Source: an uncultured Actinobaculum sp. (lineage in GTDB: Bacteria; Actinomycetota; Actinomycetes; Actinomycetales; Actinomycetaceae). Taken from it: 9,540 bases of DNA. The translations under genes were made by a program, and so were the position numbers. This document shows positions 1 through 6,710 of the stretch, one piece after another. The DNA is taken from assembly GCA_938020505.1 (NCBI GenBank), contig CALIHR010000019.1:1-9540 (forward strand). Direction: 5' to 3'. Positions within the stretch are counted from its first letter, which is position 1; every line of letters starts with the position of its first letter. The notes under the pieces were generated by a model. It saw nothing but the letters and a program-made list of their open reading frames with translations, ran no database searches and was not told the origin of the DNA.

Positions 1-37
1 CAGGCTTCGGCATGACTTCGACGATGATCAGCCCCAA
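1..37 (-). CDS. purS: PurS, FGAM synthase small subunit (5' end only)
   Basis: Only the first 12 codons lie in the window; the gene runs off the left edge. They read LGLIIVEVMPKP (first residue Met in the protein), which matches the N-terminal beta strand and the V-x-V-M-x-K-P motif of PurS. PurS is the small subunit that, with PurQ and PurL, forms phosphoribosylformylglycinamidine synthase. The start is a TTG at 35-37, set by a perfect AGGAGG at 44-49 with a 6-nt spacer. An in-frame TGA at 53-55 lies just upstream of that site, so no longer start is possible. The order purC then purS on the same strand is common in actinobacteria, where purQ and purL usually follow; these would be to the left. 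Identification rests on 12 residues plus context. Confidence 0.72.
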   Translation of the reverse strand, partial: MGLIIVEVMPKP

Positions 38-54
38 GGGCTTCCTCCTGTCTC

Positions 55-106
55 AAAAATCGGACGCCATGCGGCGCCTCGTGTCCATGATACGGGCACG
101 AGGCGC
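55..106 (-). promoter_or_regulatory. Candidate attenuator in the purC-purS gap
   Basis: On the minus strand the leader can form a perfect 10-bp hairpin (arms 97-106 and 74-83, GCGCCTCGTG with CACGAGGCGC, 13-nt loop). Its 3' arm overlaps the 5' arm of a second hairpin, GGCGCC (73-78) with GGCGTC (63-68), which has a GCAT loop and is followed by CGA and TTTTT (55-59). The two structures exclude each other, as antiterminator and terminator do in attenuators, and the T run ends 5 nt before the purS AGGAGG. The sequence shows the pairing; the regulatory role is inference. The terminator stem is short and contains one G-U pair. The larger hairpin is also followed by TTTT on the plus strand, but no plus-strand gene precedes it. 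Confidence 0.4.
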
Positions 107-199
107 TTTTGCGCACGCGTTTCCGAAATCCGAGCGGCGGGTTCGCCTAACCGCTCCCGGGTCTCGCCTGACCGTTTTATCCGTTCCCGGGGGCGTCTG

Positions 200-1108
200 T
201 CACGACCAACGGCTGCCGGTCAGACGCTCGTAGATCTGCACATAACGCTCGCGGGTCTTGTCAACCACCTCATCGGGCAGCTCGGGCGGATGCGTGCCGG
301 AATTCACGTCCCACCCCGATTCCTCAGAGCTCAGCCAGTCGCGGACGAATTGCTTGTCGAGCGAATGCTGGGACCTTCCCGGCTCGTAGACGTTCGCGAT
401 CCAGAACCGCGAAGAGTCCGGGGTGAGCACTTCGTCGCCGAGGATGATCTCCTCCGAGCCGGCGTCGGGGGAGACGCCGAACTCGAACTTCGTGTCGGCA
501 ATGATGATGCCCCGTTCCGCGGCGATCTCGCGAGCCCTCGCATACGTCGCGATGGACTTCGCCCGAAGCTCGCGGGCCACGCCCTCTCCCACCCGCGCGG
601 CGGTGTCGGCGAAGGTGATGCTTTGGTCGTGGTCGCCGAGCCTCGCCTTCGTCGTGGGCGTGAAGATCGGCCGGTCGAGGCGCTCGGCCTCCCTGATGCC
701 CGGCGGAAGGGCGACGCCGCACACGGTTCCGCGACGCTTGTACTCGGCCATGCCGGACCCCGTCAGGTAACCGCGCACCACGCATTCGACGGGGAAAACC
801 TTGAGGCGGCGGGTGATCATTGCACGCCCTTCGACGGCCGCGGGGACGTTCGTCGACATGACGTGATTGGGTGTGAGATCAGCGAGCTGTTCGAACCACC
901 ACAGCGACAGCTGGGTGAGTATCCTCCCCTTGTCCGGGATCTCGGTGGGAAGAACGTAATCGTAGGCGCTGATCCGATCAGAGGCGACGATGAGGTATGT
1001 ATCCTCGCCGTTGTGTGCGTCCACGCCCGATGGAACGTAGACATCGCGAACTTTACCCGAGTACACGTGCGTCCACCCGGGCAGGTTTCTTGCACCGATT
1101 CCAATCAT
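200..1108 (-). CDS. purC: PurC, SAICAR synthetase
   Basis: This encodes phosphoribosylaminoimidazole-succinocarboxamide synthase. It joins CAIR and aspartate using ATP to make SAICAR in cytoplasmic de novo purine synthesis. The 302-residue product is the usual length for the long single-domain form. Visible motifs are the N-terminal nucleotide loop SGKVRDVY (about 17-24), the family signatures VECVVRGYLTGS (about 107-118) and DTKFEFG (about 205-211), and the conserved stretch EVLTPDSSRFW (about 226-236). The start chosen is the ATG at 1106-1108. It is preceded by GAGGGAG about 11 nt upstream, and MIGIGARNLPGW is a natural N-terminus just before SGKVRDVY. The frame stays open for 25 more codons to 1183, but that extension has no family match. 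The gene lies 381 bp downstream of purD and 162 bp upstream of purS, all on one strand. It appears intact. Confidence 0.96.
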   Translation of the reverse strand: MIGIGARNLPGWTHVYSGKVRDVYVPSGVDAHNGEDTYLIVASDRISAYDYVLPTEIPDKGRILTQLSLWWFEQLADLTPNHVMSTNVPAAVEGRAMITRRLKVFPVECVVRGYLTGSGMAEYKRRGTVCGVALPPGIREAERLDRPIFTPTTKARLGDHDQSITFADTAARVGEGVARELRAKSIATYARAREIAAERGIIIADTKFEFGVSPDAGSEEIILGDEVLTPDSSRFWIANVYEPGRSQHSLDKQFVRDWLSSEESGWDVNSGTHPPELPDEVVDKTRERYVQIYERLTGSRWS

Positions 1109-1489
1109 CTGTGTTCTCACTCCCTCGTGTACCACAGTAGTTCTTTCCACGTATTGGATCACGGCTACCTGCCTTTTGTCCATAGGTTGAGATAACCGTT
1201 TTTGTCCGCGACGACGACGTCGAACGACAATTGCGCATCAAACCGGCGCAAAACCCCGATCAACCGATCTCGCGCCCTAGTGTGCCAATGACCATAAGGG
1301 AGCATTAGACACACCCCCAGAGGCACGAAGACCAAGCCGGGTCAACGCCGACCCCATCGCCACGTTGCGAATGCAGTTTCAACGATACACCCGCCGTTCG
1401 ACCGTTATCCAGTGATTTTGTCCGGTGTTTTCAAAGTCGGGGGCGTTTTCGAGGTCGAGGCGAAGTGCGGATTCGCGGGCGCGCAGCGG
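1109..1489. other. purD-purC intergenic region
   Basis: This gap has no convincing gene on either strand. It must hold any separate promoter for purC, but I could not pick a -35/-10 pair with good spacing. The only structure seen is a diverged direct repeat of about 18 bp, GGTGTTTTCAAAGTCGGG at 1424-1441 and GGCGTTTTCGAGGTCGAG at 1442-1459, close behind the purD stop. No hairpin followed by a T run was found after purD. The size of the gap suggests that purD and purC may not share one tightly coupled transcript. Confidence 0.5.
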
Positions 1490-2893
1490 TCACATTCCTG
1501 CGGCGACGTCGGTGCGGAAATGCGCCCCCTTCAGCCGGATTTCCGAGACGGCGGCGTAGGCCGCGGCGCGCGCGGCGGCCACGTCCTTTCCCATTCCGAC
1601 GCATGCCACCACCCGGCCTCCGGCGGACACGACGCCGCCGCCCGAATCCTTCGTTCCCGCGTGGATGACGTGCGCGCCGGGCACTCCTTCAGCCGCTGCC
1701 AAGCCCTCGACGGGGTCGCCCGCACGCACCGGCCCGGGATAGCCGGGGGCCGCCAAGACCACGGTGACTGCGGCGTCGGGAAGCCATTCGAGGCGTCGGA
1801 TTCCACGCCCGCCGCTGGCTTTCCCTTCGTCGTCCGCAGCAGCTTCCCGCTCGCCCTCAGTCAGCTCCGAGTCGCCTCGACCAGGCCCGCCTTCGCCGGC
1901 TCGCGACTCGTCTCGGCCTGCCGTCCGCCCGCCCCCCGCCGTTTCAGGGTCTCCGCGGACCGGCAGCAGCTCGCCCCTCGCCGCGTCGCGCAAGAGGCCG
2001 GCGAGCGGGGTGACCAGCCGCGCCAGCACCGACTGCGTTTCAGGGTCGCCGAAACGGACGTTGAACTCCACCACTTTCACGCCTTCGGAGGTCAGCGCCA
2101 GGCCGCAGTAGAGCACGCCGACGAAAGGCGTGCCGCGCCGCGCCATTTCGTCAACGACGGGCTGGGCGACCTCGGCGGCGACGGCGTCGGCCAGCCCCGG
2201 GTCGGCCCACGGGAGCGGCGAGTAGGATCCCATGCCGCCGGTGTTGGGCCCCCTGCCGCCGTCGTACGCCCGCTTGTAGTCCTGCGCGGGCTCCAAAGGA
2301 AGGGCGACGTGCCCGTCGCACAGGCAGAAAAGGGAGACTTCGGGGCCGTCGAGGAACTCCTCGACCAGCGCCTTCCCGTCGGGTTTGGCCAGGCACGCCT
2401 CGGCGTGGGCCAGGGCGGCGTCCCTGTCGTCCGTCACGACGACTCCCTTGCCCGCGGCCAGCCCGTCGTCCTTGACCACGTGGGGCGCGCCGAAAGCGTT
2501 GAGGGCCGCTTCCACTTCGCCCAGACTCGCGCACAGCCGCGACCGCGCCGTCGGCACGCCCGCGCTGGCCATGACCTCCTTGGCGAACGCCTTCGAGCCT
2601 TCCAGGCGCGCGGCTTCCCGCGAGGGGCCGAAAACGTCGATGCCCGCCTCGCGCACGGCGTCGGCCACACCCGCGACCAGCGGGGCCTCCGGACCGACGA
2701 CGACGAGGTCGACCCCCTTGCTTCGAGCGAATGCGGCCACTGCCGCCCCGTCGAGGACGTCGAGGTCGACGAGCGTTCCCAACGGGGCCATCCCGGGGTT
2801 CCCCGGGGCAATGTAAAGGACGTCGTCGTCGCTGCGAAGAGAACGGGCAATGGCGTGCTCGCGGCCTCCCGACCCGAGTATGAGTATGTTCAC
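1490..2893 (-). CDS. purD: PurD, GAR synthetase with an internal insertion
   Basis: Phosphoribosylamine-glycine ligase, an ATP-grasp enzyme that joins glycine to phosphoribosylamine using ATP, an early step of purine synthesis. The N-terminal loop ILGSGGREHA (5-14) begins the Rossmann-like domain. The ATP-grasp region has DGLAAGKGVVV (143-153) and GPNTGGMGSYSP (215-226), and the family signature is RFGDPETQ (280-287). The C-terminal domain resumes at LEWLPDAAVTVVLA (368-381). The start is a GTG at 2891-2893; the preceding AGGG is a weak ribosome site, but NILILGSGGREHA fixes the N-terminus. At 467 residues it is longer than the usual 420-430, because about 50 Gly/Glu/Arg/Asp-rich residues interrupt the chain between the ATP-grasp core and the last domain. 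All catalytic motifs remain, so it is probably functional. Confidence 0.96.
   Translation of the reverse strand: MNILILGSGGREHAIARSLRSDDDVLYIAPGNPGMAPLGTLVDLDVLDGAAVAAFARSKGVDLVVVGPEAPLVAGVADAVREAGIDVFGPSREAARLEGSKAFAKEVMASAGVPTARSRLCASLGEVEAALNAFGAPHVVKDDGLAAGKGVVVTDDRDAALAHAEACLAKPDGKALVEEFLDGPEVSLFCLCDGHVALPLEPAQDYKRAYDGGRGPNTGGMGSYSPLPWADPGLADAVAAEVAQPVVDEMARRGTPFVGVLYCGLALTSEGVKVVEFNVRFGDPETQSVLARLVTPLAGLLRDAARGELLPVRGDPETAGGGRTAGRDESRAGEGGPGRGDSELTEGEREAAADDEGKASGGRGIRRLEWLPDAAVTVVLAAPGYPGPVRAGDPVEGLAAAEGVPGAHVIHAGTKDSGGGVVSAGGRVVACVGMGKDVAAARAAAYAAVSEIRLKGAHFRTDVAAGM
1793..1957 (-). other. Low-complexity insertion within purD
   Basis: This stretch encodes roughly residues 313-367 of PurD. 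It is rich in Gly, Glu, Arg, Ala and Asp, with no predicted secondary structure or known motif, and is likely a disordered surface loop. In typical PurD a sequence like ARGEL runs almost directly into a short segment before the LEW...AVTVVLA strand. The insertion begins with GDPET, repeating the GDPET of the family signature 32 residues earlier. The underlying DNA shares 12 identical bases (CGTTTCAGGGTC at 1940-1951 and 2036-2047), which hints at a local duplication. The exact borders are estimates, since no alignment could be run. Confidence 0.6.
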
Positions 2894-2954
2894 GGAACAA
2901 CCCTAAGCCAGGTTGCGCGACAACGACGATTTGACGCCGGACGTGTCACATTCT

Positions 2955-3060
2955 GAACGGCGCCCCTCTCCCGAACGGCGAATCCTTCCTGAACCGCGCG
3001 CCTTTTCCAAGCGACGACGCTTCCCCGAAGGAGAAGCCTTACTGAACGAGCGCCTCCCGT
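2955..3060. repeat. Degenerate 18-bp tandem repeat upstream of purD
   Basis: Consecutive units begin at 2955, 2973, 2991 and 3009 with an exact 18-bp spacing: GAACGGCGCCCCTCTCCC, GAACGGCGAATCCTTCCT, GAACCGCGCGCCTTTTCC, AAGCGACGACGCTTCCCC. Two looser 17-bp units follow at 3027 and 3044. The consensus is roughly GAACGGCGNNCCTTYCC. A plus-strand frame is open across it (TTG at 2913 to 3128) and would give a six-residue repeat such as ERRPSP / ERRILP. That frame lacks a ribosome site and family resemblance, so I do not call a gene. Confidence 0.55.
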
Positions 3061-3145
3061 CGGCGTCCCCCAGGAAACTCGCCGCCCTTGCCCTTCACCC
3101 AACTCAGCCCAACAAATCGCCTCTGTAAAAAGAGAAAGGACGTTT

Positions 3146-3235
3146 ATGGCAGAAAAGAGACAGCTTGGTGATAGTACGATCACTAAACGCCAATCATACC
3201 TTCGTCTGATTACCGAATACATTCGACGTCGTTAA
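3146..3235 (+). CDS. Small ORF, 29 residues, unknown function
   Basis: I do not recognise this product. It starts at an ATG with AAAGGA 5 nt upstream (3135-3140) and ends at a TAA at 3233-3235. The peptide begins MAEKRQLGDSTITKRQ and ends LRLITEYIRRR. It is basic, probably helical in its second half, and has no signal peptide or membrane segment. Base composition is clearly lower in GC than the neighbours. It lies between the purD promoter region and a decayed surface-protein gene. An AAAGGAGG sits a few bases after its stop (3243-3250) without a well-placed start codon behind it. It may be a genuine small protein, a leader peptide, or the remnant of a larger DNA-binding gene; the ribosome site is the main support. 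Confidence 0.4.
   Translation: MAEKRQLGDSTITKRQSYLRLITEYIRRR
3168..3183. promoter_or_regulatory. Operator-like palindrome
   Basis: GTGATAGTACGATCAC is a 16-bp near-perfect palindrome: every position pairs with its symmetric partner except the sixth and eleventh. It lies in the low-GC stretch inside the small ORF, between purD and the adhesin remnant. Such a symmetric site could bind a dimeric repressor, but no regulator gene lies in the window, and the coding role of the same bases is an alternative explanation. Confidence 0.25.
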
Positions 3236-3303
3236 ACTCCCCAAAGGAGGCGTGTCTACCGAACTCCATGCTCACTTTCACATCACAGGTACAGGAAATG
3301 AAT

Positions 3304-4362
3304 ATGAAAAAGATACCTCCGCGGCGTCCCGTCTCGAAGGTCAAGGCGATGCTCTTCGCTTTCGTCGTGTCTTTCATTGCAACCGTCGTTTTGGCGCCGC
3401 GCGCCGTGCAGGCCGCTGAAATTCCAAACGACGGCGTCTATGGAATCAAACAGGTGACGCCCGAAGCGACTGCTTGGGGGCAATGAGACTTCGTCCGGCT
3501 CAATTTCACATGGGCGGCGCCGAACGGCGCCAGCCGGGGCGACACGATCGCCATCGAGCTTCCCGCGTGGTCGACGCGGGTTCGGCCCTCGGCTTTGCCG
3601 TCCTGACGCCCTCGGGCGAGGAAATCGGCCGGGCCGCATTTGATTCGGGCACGAACAGAATGGTCATCGCCTTCGCCACGGACTACGTGGAAACACACCG
3701 AAACGTAAACGAAACGGCGTACTTCAACGCCACGCTCAGCCAAAGGGCGCTCGTATTCGATTCGACGACGAACGCCACGGACATCGACATTTTCGGCACG
3801 CAGGTGAGGATCAACAAGCTCGTCGGCCCCAACGGCCCCGAAGAGGAATCCAAGAAAGGCTGGTGGATACCGAACCAGGCTGAGGCCACGGACACTGACG
3901 AATCAGGCATTCTCATCAACTAGGGACGAATCGGCTGTCAGCTACGGCATCGTCTTGGACAACCTCGAATGGACCGCAGCCTCTATCGACGACAAGGCCG
4001 ACGCCGACCTCGTCTACTGCGTCAACGGCCAGGCGGCCGAGGGCCCGCGCTGAAGGACGTCCAGTGCGCCGTCGACGGAACGCCCCACAAGGCGGATGCG
4101 CAAGGCCGGACCGATTTGGGGGCGTGGGTCTTCCCGCGGAAGGCGTCGTTCGAATGCCAGGGACCGACCCCGAAGGGCGCACGCCCACGAAGGCCGGCCA
4201 GGGAAGCGACCGGGCAAAGGATTCATCGACCTCGGGAGCCGCAAAAGAAGAGCCTCGCTTTCACGGGCTTGGACAGCGCCGCGATGGGTCTCGGCGCGAT
4301 CGCTCTGGGCTGCGGCGGGAGGAACGCTGATCGCGATTCGCAGGCGCAAAAATGCGCTGTGA
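3304..4362 (+). pseudogene. Decayed LAXTG-anchored surface adhesin
   Basis: The parts of a sortase-anchored adhesin occur in the correct order but in different frames. ATG 3304, behind AGGAA (3293-3297), opens a signal peptide with a basic start, hydrophobic core and a VQA cleavage site. A TGA at 3484-3486 interrupts WGQ*DFVRLNFTW, where a Trp codon would fit. The adhesive-domain text continues with RGDTIAIELP, TPSGEEIG, YVETHRNVNETAYFNATL and YGIVLDNLEW. Then come KDVQCAVDGTPHKAD, a Thr/Ser/Ala/Gly linker, LAFTG (4254-4268), a hydrophobic helix and the tail RRRKNAL with TGA at 4360-4362. Reading it requires frame changes near 3575, 3910, 4045, 4170, 4245 and 4308. The ancestor would have had about 350 residues, resembling Cna/SDR-type Ig-like adhesins anchored to peptidoglycan by a class E-like sortase. 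Neighbouring genes are intact, so sequencing error is an unlikely cause. Confidence 0.85.
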
Positions 4363-4470
4363 GGTTGCATCGTGAAGTAGCATCGCGCGGCTGGACCGGC
4401 AGTCAGGCCGCGATAGCTGGCGCACTGGGCGCTCGGGCCGGAGCCTGACCAGCCGCAGCGCTTCAGCAAA

Positions 4471-4501
4471 CAAAGGCGGACCCGAACCACTCGGGTCCGC
4501 C
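4471..4501 (-). terminator. Intrinsic terminator of pckG
   Basis: A perfect 11-bp stem (GGCGGACCCGA at 4475-4485 with TCGGGTCCGCC at 4491-4501) closes a 5-nt loop. On the minus strand it is followed by TTTGTTTGC, a T-rich tail. On the plus strand no T run follows. It lies about 160 nt beyond the pckG stop and would end that transcript. Confidence 0.8.
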
Positions 4502-4516
4502 CCTCGTCATCGGATA

Positions 4517-4582
4517 TGAAAAGTACCTGTCTGCAGGAAAGCACCAGAATTTGGCACTCTTCACTGATCCAGGCACTTTTCA
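4517..4582. repeat. Imperfect inverted repeat in the pckG 3' UTR
   Basis: TGAAAAGTACCTG (4517-4529) and CAGGCACTTTTCA (4570-4582) are 13-base arms that pair at all positions but one. On the minus strand, which is the pckG transcript, the odd position becomes a U-G wobble, so the RNA stem would be continuous. The loop is 40 nt. It lies between the pckG stop and the terminator and may be a stability or regulatory element. Confidence 0.45.
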
Positions 4583-4662
4583 TCAGCCGAAGGCGCTCCA
4601 AGGGCGGCCCGGCCGTCAGCCGACCGTCATGCAGCGCCTTTCAGCAGGCAGTTCAGCCCCAA

Positions 4663-6528
4663 TCAGGCCTTCGCCGCAGCGATGCGCTCACGGAACTTCG
4701 CGAGCTGCTCGGTGATCTTGGCGGGGAGCTTGTCGCCGAACTGCTTGAAGTACTCCTCGGTCTCATCCATCTCGGCGGCCCAGGCATCGGGGTCGATCTC
4801 GAACAGCGCGTCCCACGTGGCCTTGTCGACGTCGATCCCGTCGAGGTTGAAATCCTCGAACTTCGGGTAGCGGCCGGTCACGCCGTCGACGGCGTCGACC
4901 TGCCCGCCGACTCGGCGAACGATCCAGTCGAGGACGCGCGAGTTCTCGCCGTATCCGGGCCACATGAACTTGCCGTCGGGGCCCTTGCGGAACCAGTTGA
5001 CCTGGAAGACCTTCGGGAACTTGTCGCCGAGCTTCTCCTGAAGCTTCAGCCAATGGCCCCAGTAATCCGCCATGTGGTACCCGCAGAAAGGCAGCATGGC
5101 GAAGGGGTCGTGGCGCAGAGAGCCGGCCTTGACGTCCGTCGCGGCGGCGGTCACCTCGGAGGCGACCGAGGCTCCGATGAACACGCCGTGGGCGTTCTCG
5201 TACTGCTCGGCGACGAGCGGCACGTTGCTGGCGCGGCGGCCTCCGAAGAGAACCGCGTCAACCGGCACGCCCTGCGGGGCCTCCCAATCCTCACAGATGA
5301 TCGGACACTGCGAGGCGGGAACCGTGAAGCGGCTGTTCGGGTGGGCGGCCTTCTTGCCCTCGGCGGCGTCGGCCGGGGTGTAATCCTTGCCGGTCCAGTC
5401 AATGAGATGGTCCGGGAGCGGGGCGTCGATGCCTTCCCACCACACGTCGCCGTCGTCGGTCAGGGCGACGTTCGTGAAGATCGAGTTGCCGCGCATGGTG
5501 TCCATCGCCATGGGGTTCGTGTCGTACGAGGTCCCGGGGGCGACGCCGAAGAAGCCGGCCTCGGGGTTGATCGCGTACAGGCGCCCGTCGGGGCCCGGGC
5601 GCATCCATGCGATGTCGTCGCCGATCGTCTCGACCTTGTAACCGGGAATGGTCGGCTGGAGCATGGCGAGGTTGGTCTTGCCGCAAGCCGAGGGGAAGGC
5701 GGCCGTCACGTGGTACTGCTTGCCGGTCTTCTCGTCGGTCAGGCGAAGGATGAGCATGTGCTCGGCCATCCATCCCTGGCGGCGGGCCATCGTCGAGGCG
5801 ATGCGCAGCGCGTAGCACTTCTTGCCCAGCAGCGCGTTGCCGCCGTAGCCGGACCCGTATGACCAGATCTCGTTCGTCTCCGGGAAGTGCGTGATGTACT
5901 TTTCCTCGTTGCAAGGCCAGGCAGTGTCCTCACGGACGGTCCCGTCGGCGTCGCGCAGGGGGTAGCCGACGGAGTGGACCGCGGGAACCCACTCGCCGCC
6001 CTCGCCGATGAGCTTGAGCGCTTTGGCGCCCATTCGGGTCATGATGCGCATGTTCGTGACCACGTAGGGAGAGTCGGTCAGCTCGATGCCGAGCTTGGAG
6101 ATCGGTCCGCCGAGCGGGCCCATCGAGAACGGAACGACGTACATCGTGCGGCCGCGCATGGCGCCGTCGAACTTCTCGTTGAGGATCTTCTTCATCTCGA
6201 CCGGGTCGTACCAGTGATTGGTCGGTCCGGCGTCTTCTTCCTTCTCGGAGCAGATGAACGTCCGGGACTCCACGCGGGCGACGTCGGAGGGAAGCGAGCG
6301 CGCAAGGAAGGAGTTGGGGCGCTTCTCGGGATTGAGGCGCGTGAAAACTCCAGCCTCGACCATCTCGGTGGTGAGCCGATCCCATTCTTCGTCCGAGCCA
6401 TCAGCCCAGTAAATGGAATCGGGCTTGGCGAGATTGGCCGTCTTCGCAACGAACTCAATCAGCTCTTCAGGGGCCTCGGCGGGAGCTCCGGCCCGAACCT
6501 CTTCGACGGTGTAGGTCTTATCCGTCAT
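4663..6528 (-). CDS. pckG: GTP-dependent phosphoenolpyruvate carboxykinase
   Basis: This enzyme converts oxaloacetate and GTP to phosphoenolpyruvate, GDP and CO2, linking the TCA cycle to gluconeogenesis in the cytoplasm. It can also run in the CO2-fixing direction. The 621-residue length is normal for the GTP class. Visible motifs are SPYVVTNMRIMTRMG (153-167), the substrate-site segment YGSGYGGNALLGKKC (224-238), the P-loop FPSACGKTN (278-286) with the reactive Cys282, the metal site GDDIAWMR (303-310), and the guanine-binding NWFRKGPDGKFMWPGYGENS (511-530). The ATG at 6526-6528 follows GGAAGGAAACGCG, a good ribosome site, and gives the usual N-terminus. The frame is open a further 140 codons upstream but through repetitive non-coding DNA. 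It appears monocistronic, with its own terminator, divergent from the lipoprotein gene. No disabling change was seen. Confidence 0.97.
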   Translation of the reverse strand: MTDKTYTVEEVRAGAPAEAPEELIEFVAKTANLAKPDSIYWADGSDEEWDRLTTEMVEAGVFTRLNPEKRPNSFLARSLPSDVARVESRTFICSEKEEDAGPTNHWYDPVEMKKILNEKFDGAMRGRTMYVVPFSMGPLGGPISKLGIELTDSPYVVTNMRIMTRMGAKALKLIGEGGEWVPAVHSVGYPLRDADGTVREDTAWPCNEEKYITHFPETNEIWSYGSGYGGNALLGKKCYALRIASTMARRQGWMAEHMLILRLTDEKTGKQYHVTAAFPSACGKTNLAMLQPTIPGYKVETIGDDIAWMRPGPDGRLYAINPEAGFFGVAPGTSYDTNPMAMDTMRGNSIFTNVALTDDGDVWWEGIDAPLPDHLIDWTGKDYTPADAAEGKKAAHPNSRFTVPASQCPIICEDWEAPQGVPVDAVLFGGRRASNVPLVAEQYENAHGVFIGASVASEVTAAATDVKAGSLRHDPFAMLPFCGYHMADYWGHWLKLQEKLGDKFPKVFQVNWFRKGPDGKFMWPGYGENSRVLDWIVRRVGGQVDAVDGVTGRYPKFEDFNLDGIDVDKATWDALFEIDPDAWAAEMDETEEYFKQFGDKLPAKITEQLAKFRERIAAAKA

Positions 6529-6710
6529 CGCGTTTCCTTCCTGAGTCTGCGATGTGCTGCCGCAGCCTTGTCGCCACGGCGCGAACGACATCCATTGTTG
6601 CGGAAAAGGCTGGGGATTTCCCGTGCGTTTCGTCCCAGAACGGCATAGGTGCGACGGGTGCGATCTTTCACACACCGACGTCGTCGAAGCAGTCCAATCG
6701 AACCGGGCGG

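Larger units (their letters stand above)
4363..4662. other. Gap between adhesin remnant and pckG
   Basis: This 300-bp stretch contains no supportable gene. Its left part (4363-4470) is GC-rich sequence without a clear feature. Its right part is the pckG 3' untranslated region on the minus strand, with an inverted repeat and then a terminator, annotated separately. It is the convergent junction between the plus-strand pseudogene and minus-strand pckG. Confidence 0.6.

Noticed and set aside
74..110. Plus-strand terminator formed by the 10-bp hairpin and TTTT
   Set aside because: No plus-strand gene ends to its left; purS occupies that side on the minus strand. The hairpin makes more sense as part of a minus-strand leader, although termination of antisense transcription is not excluded.
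290..1195. A 301-codon plus-strand open frame antisense to purC
   Set aside because: It is a shadow of purC in high-GC DNA, with no recognisable domain; purC is unambiguous.
1412..2956. A 514-codon plus-strand open frame antisense to purD
   Set aside because: It mirrors the GC-rich third positions of purD, has no ribosome site or family motif, and its product is compositionally biased. purD on the other strand has all its family signatures.
3252..3416. GTG-started frame behind AAAGGAGG, overlapping the adhesin signal peptide
   Set aside because: The start codon is only one base from the ribosome site, and the frame ends inside the signal peptide region without any recognisable product.
3304..4362. 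Programmed frameshifting or TGA recoded as Trp in the adhesin
   Set aside because: One recoding event could be considered, but about six shifts in both directions plus a stop cannot be programmed. Other genes here use TGA as a normal stop (purC, purD and pckG).
6661..6680. CRP/GlxR-like site near pckG (TGTGA and TCGCA on the minus strand)
   Set aside because: The half-sites are four bases apart rather than six and the second half is poor, so it does not fit the known consensus.
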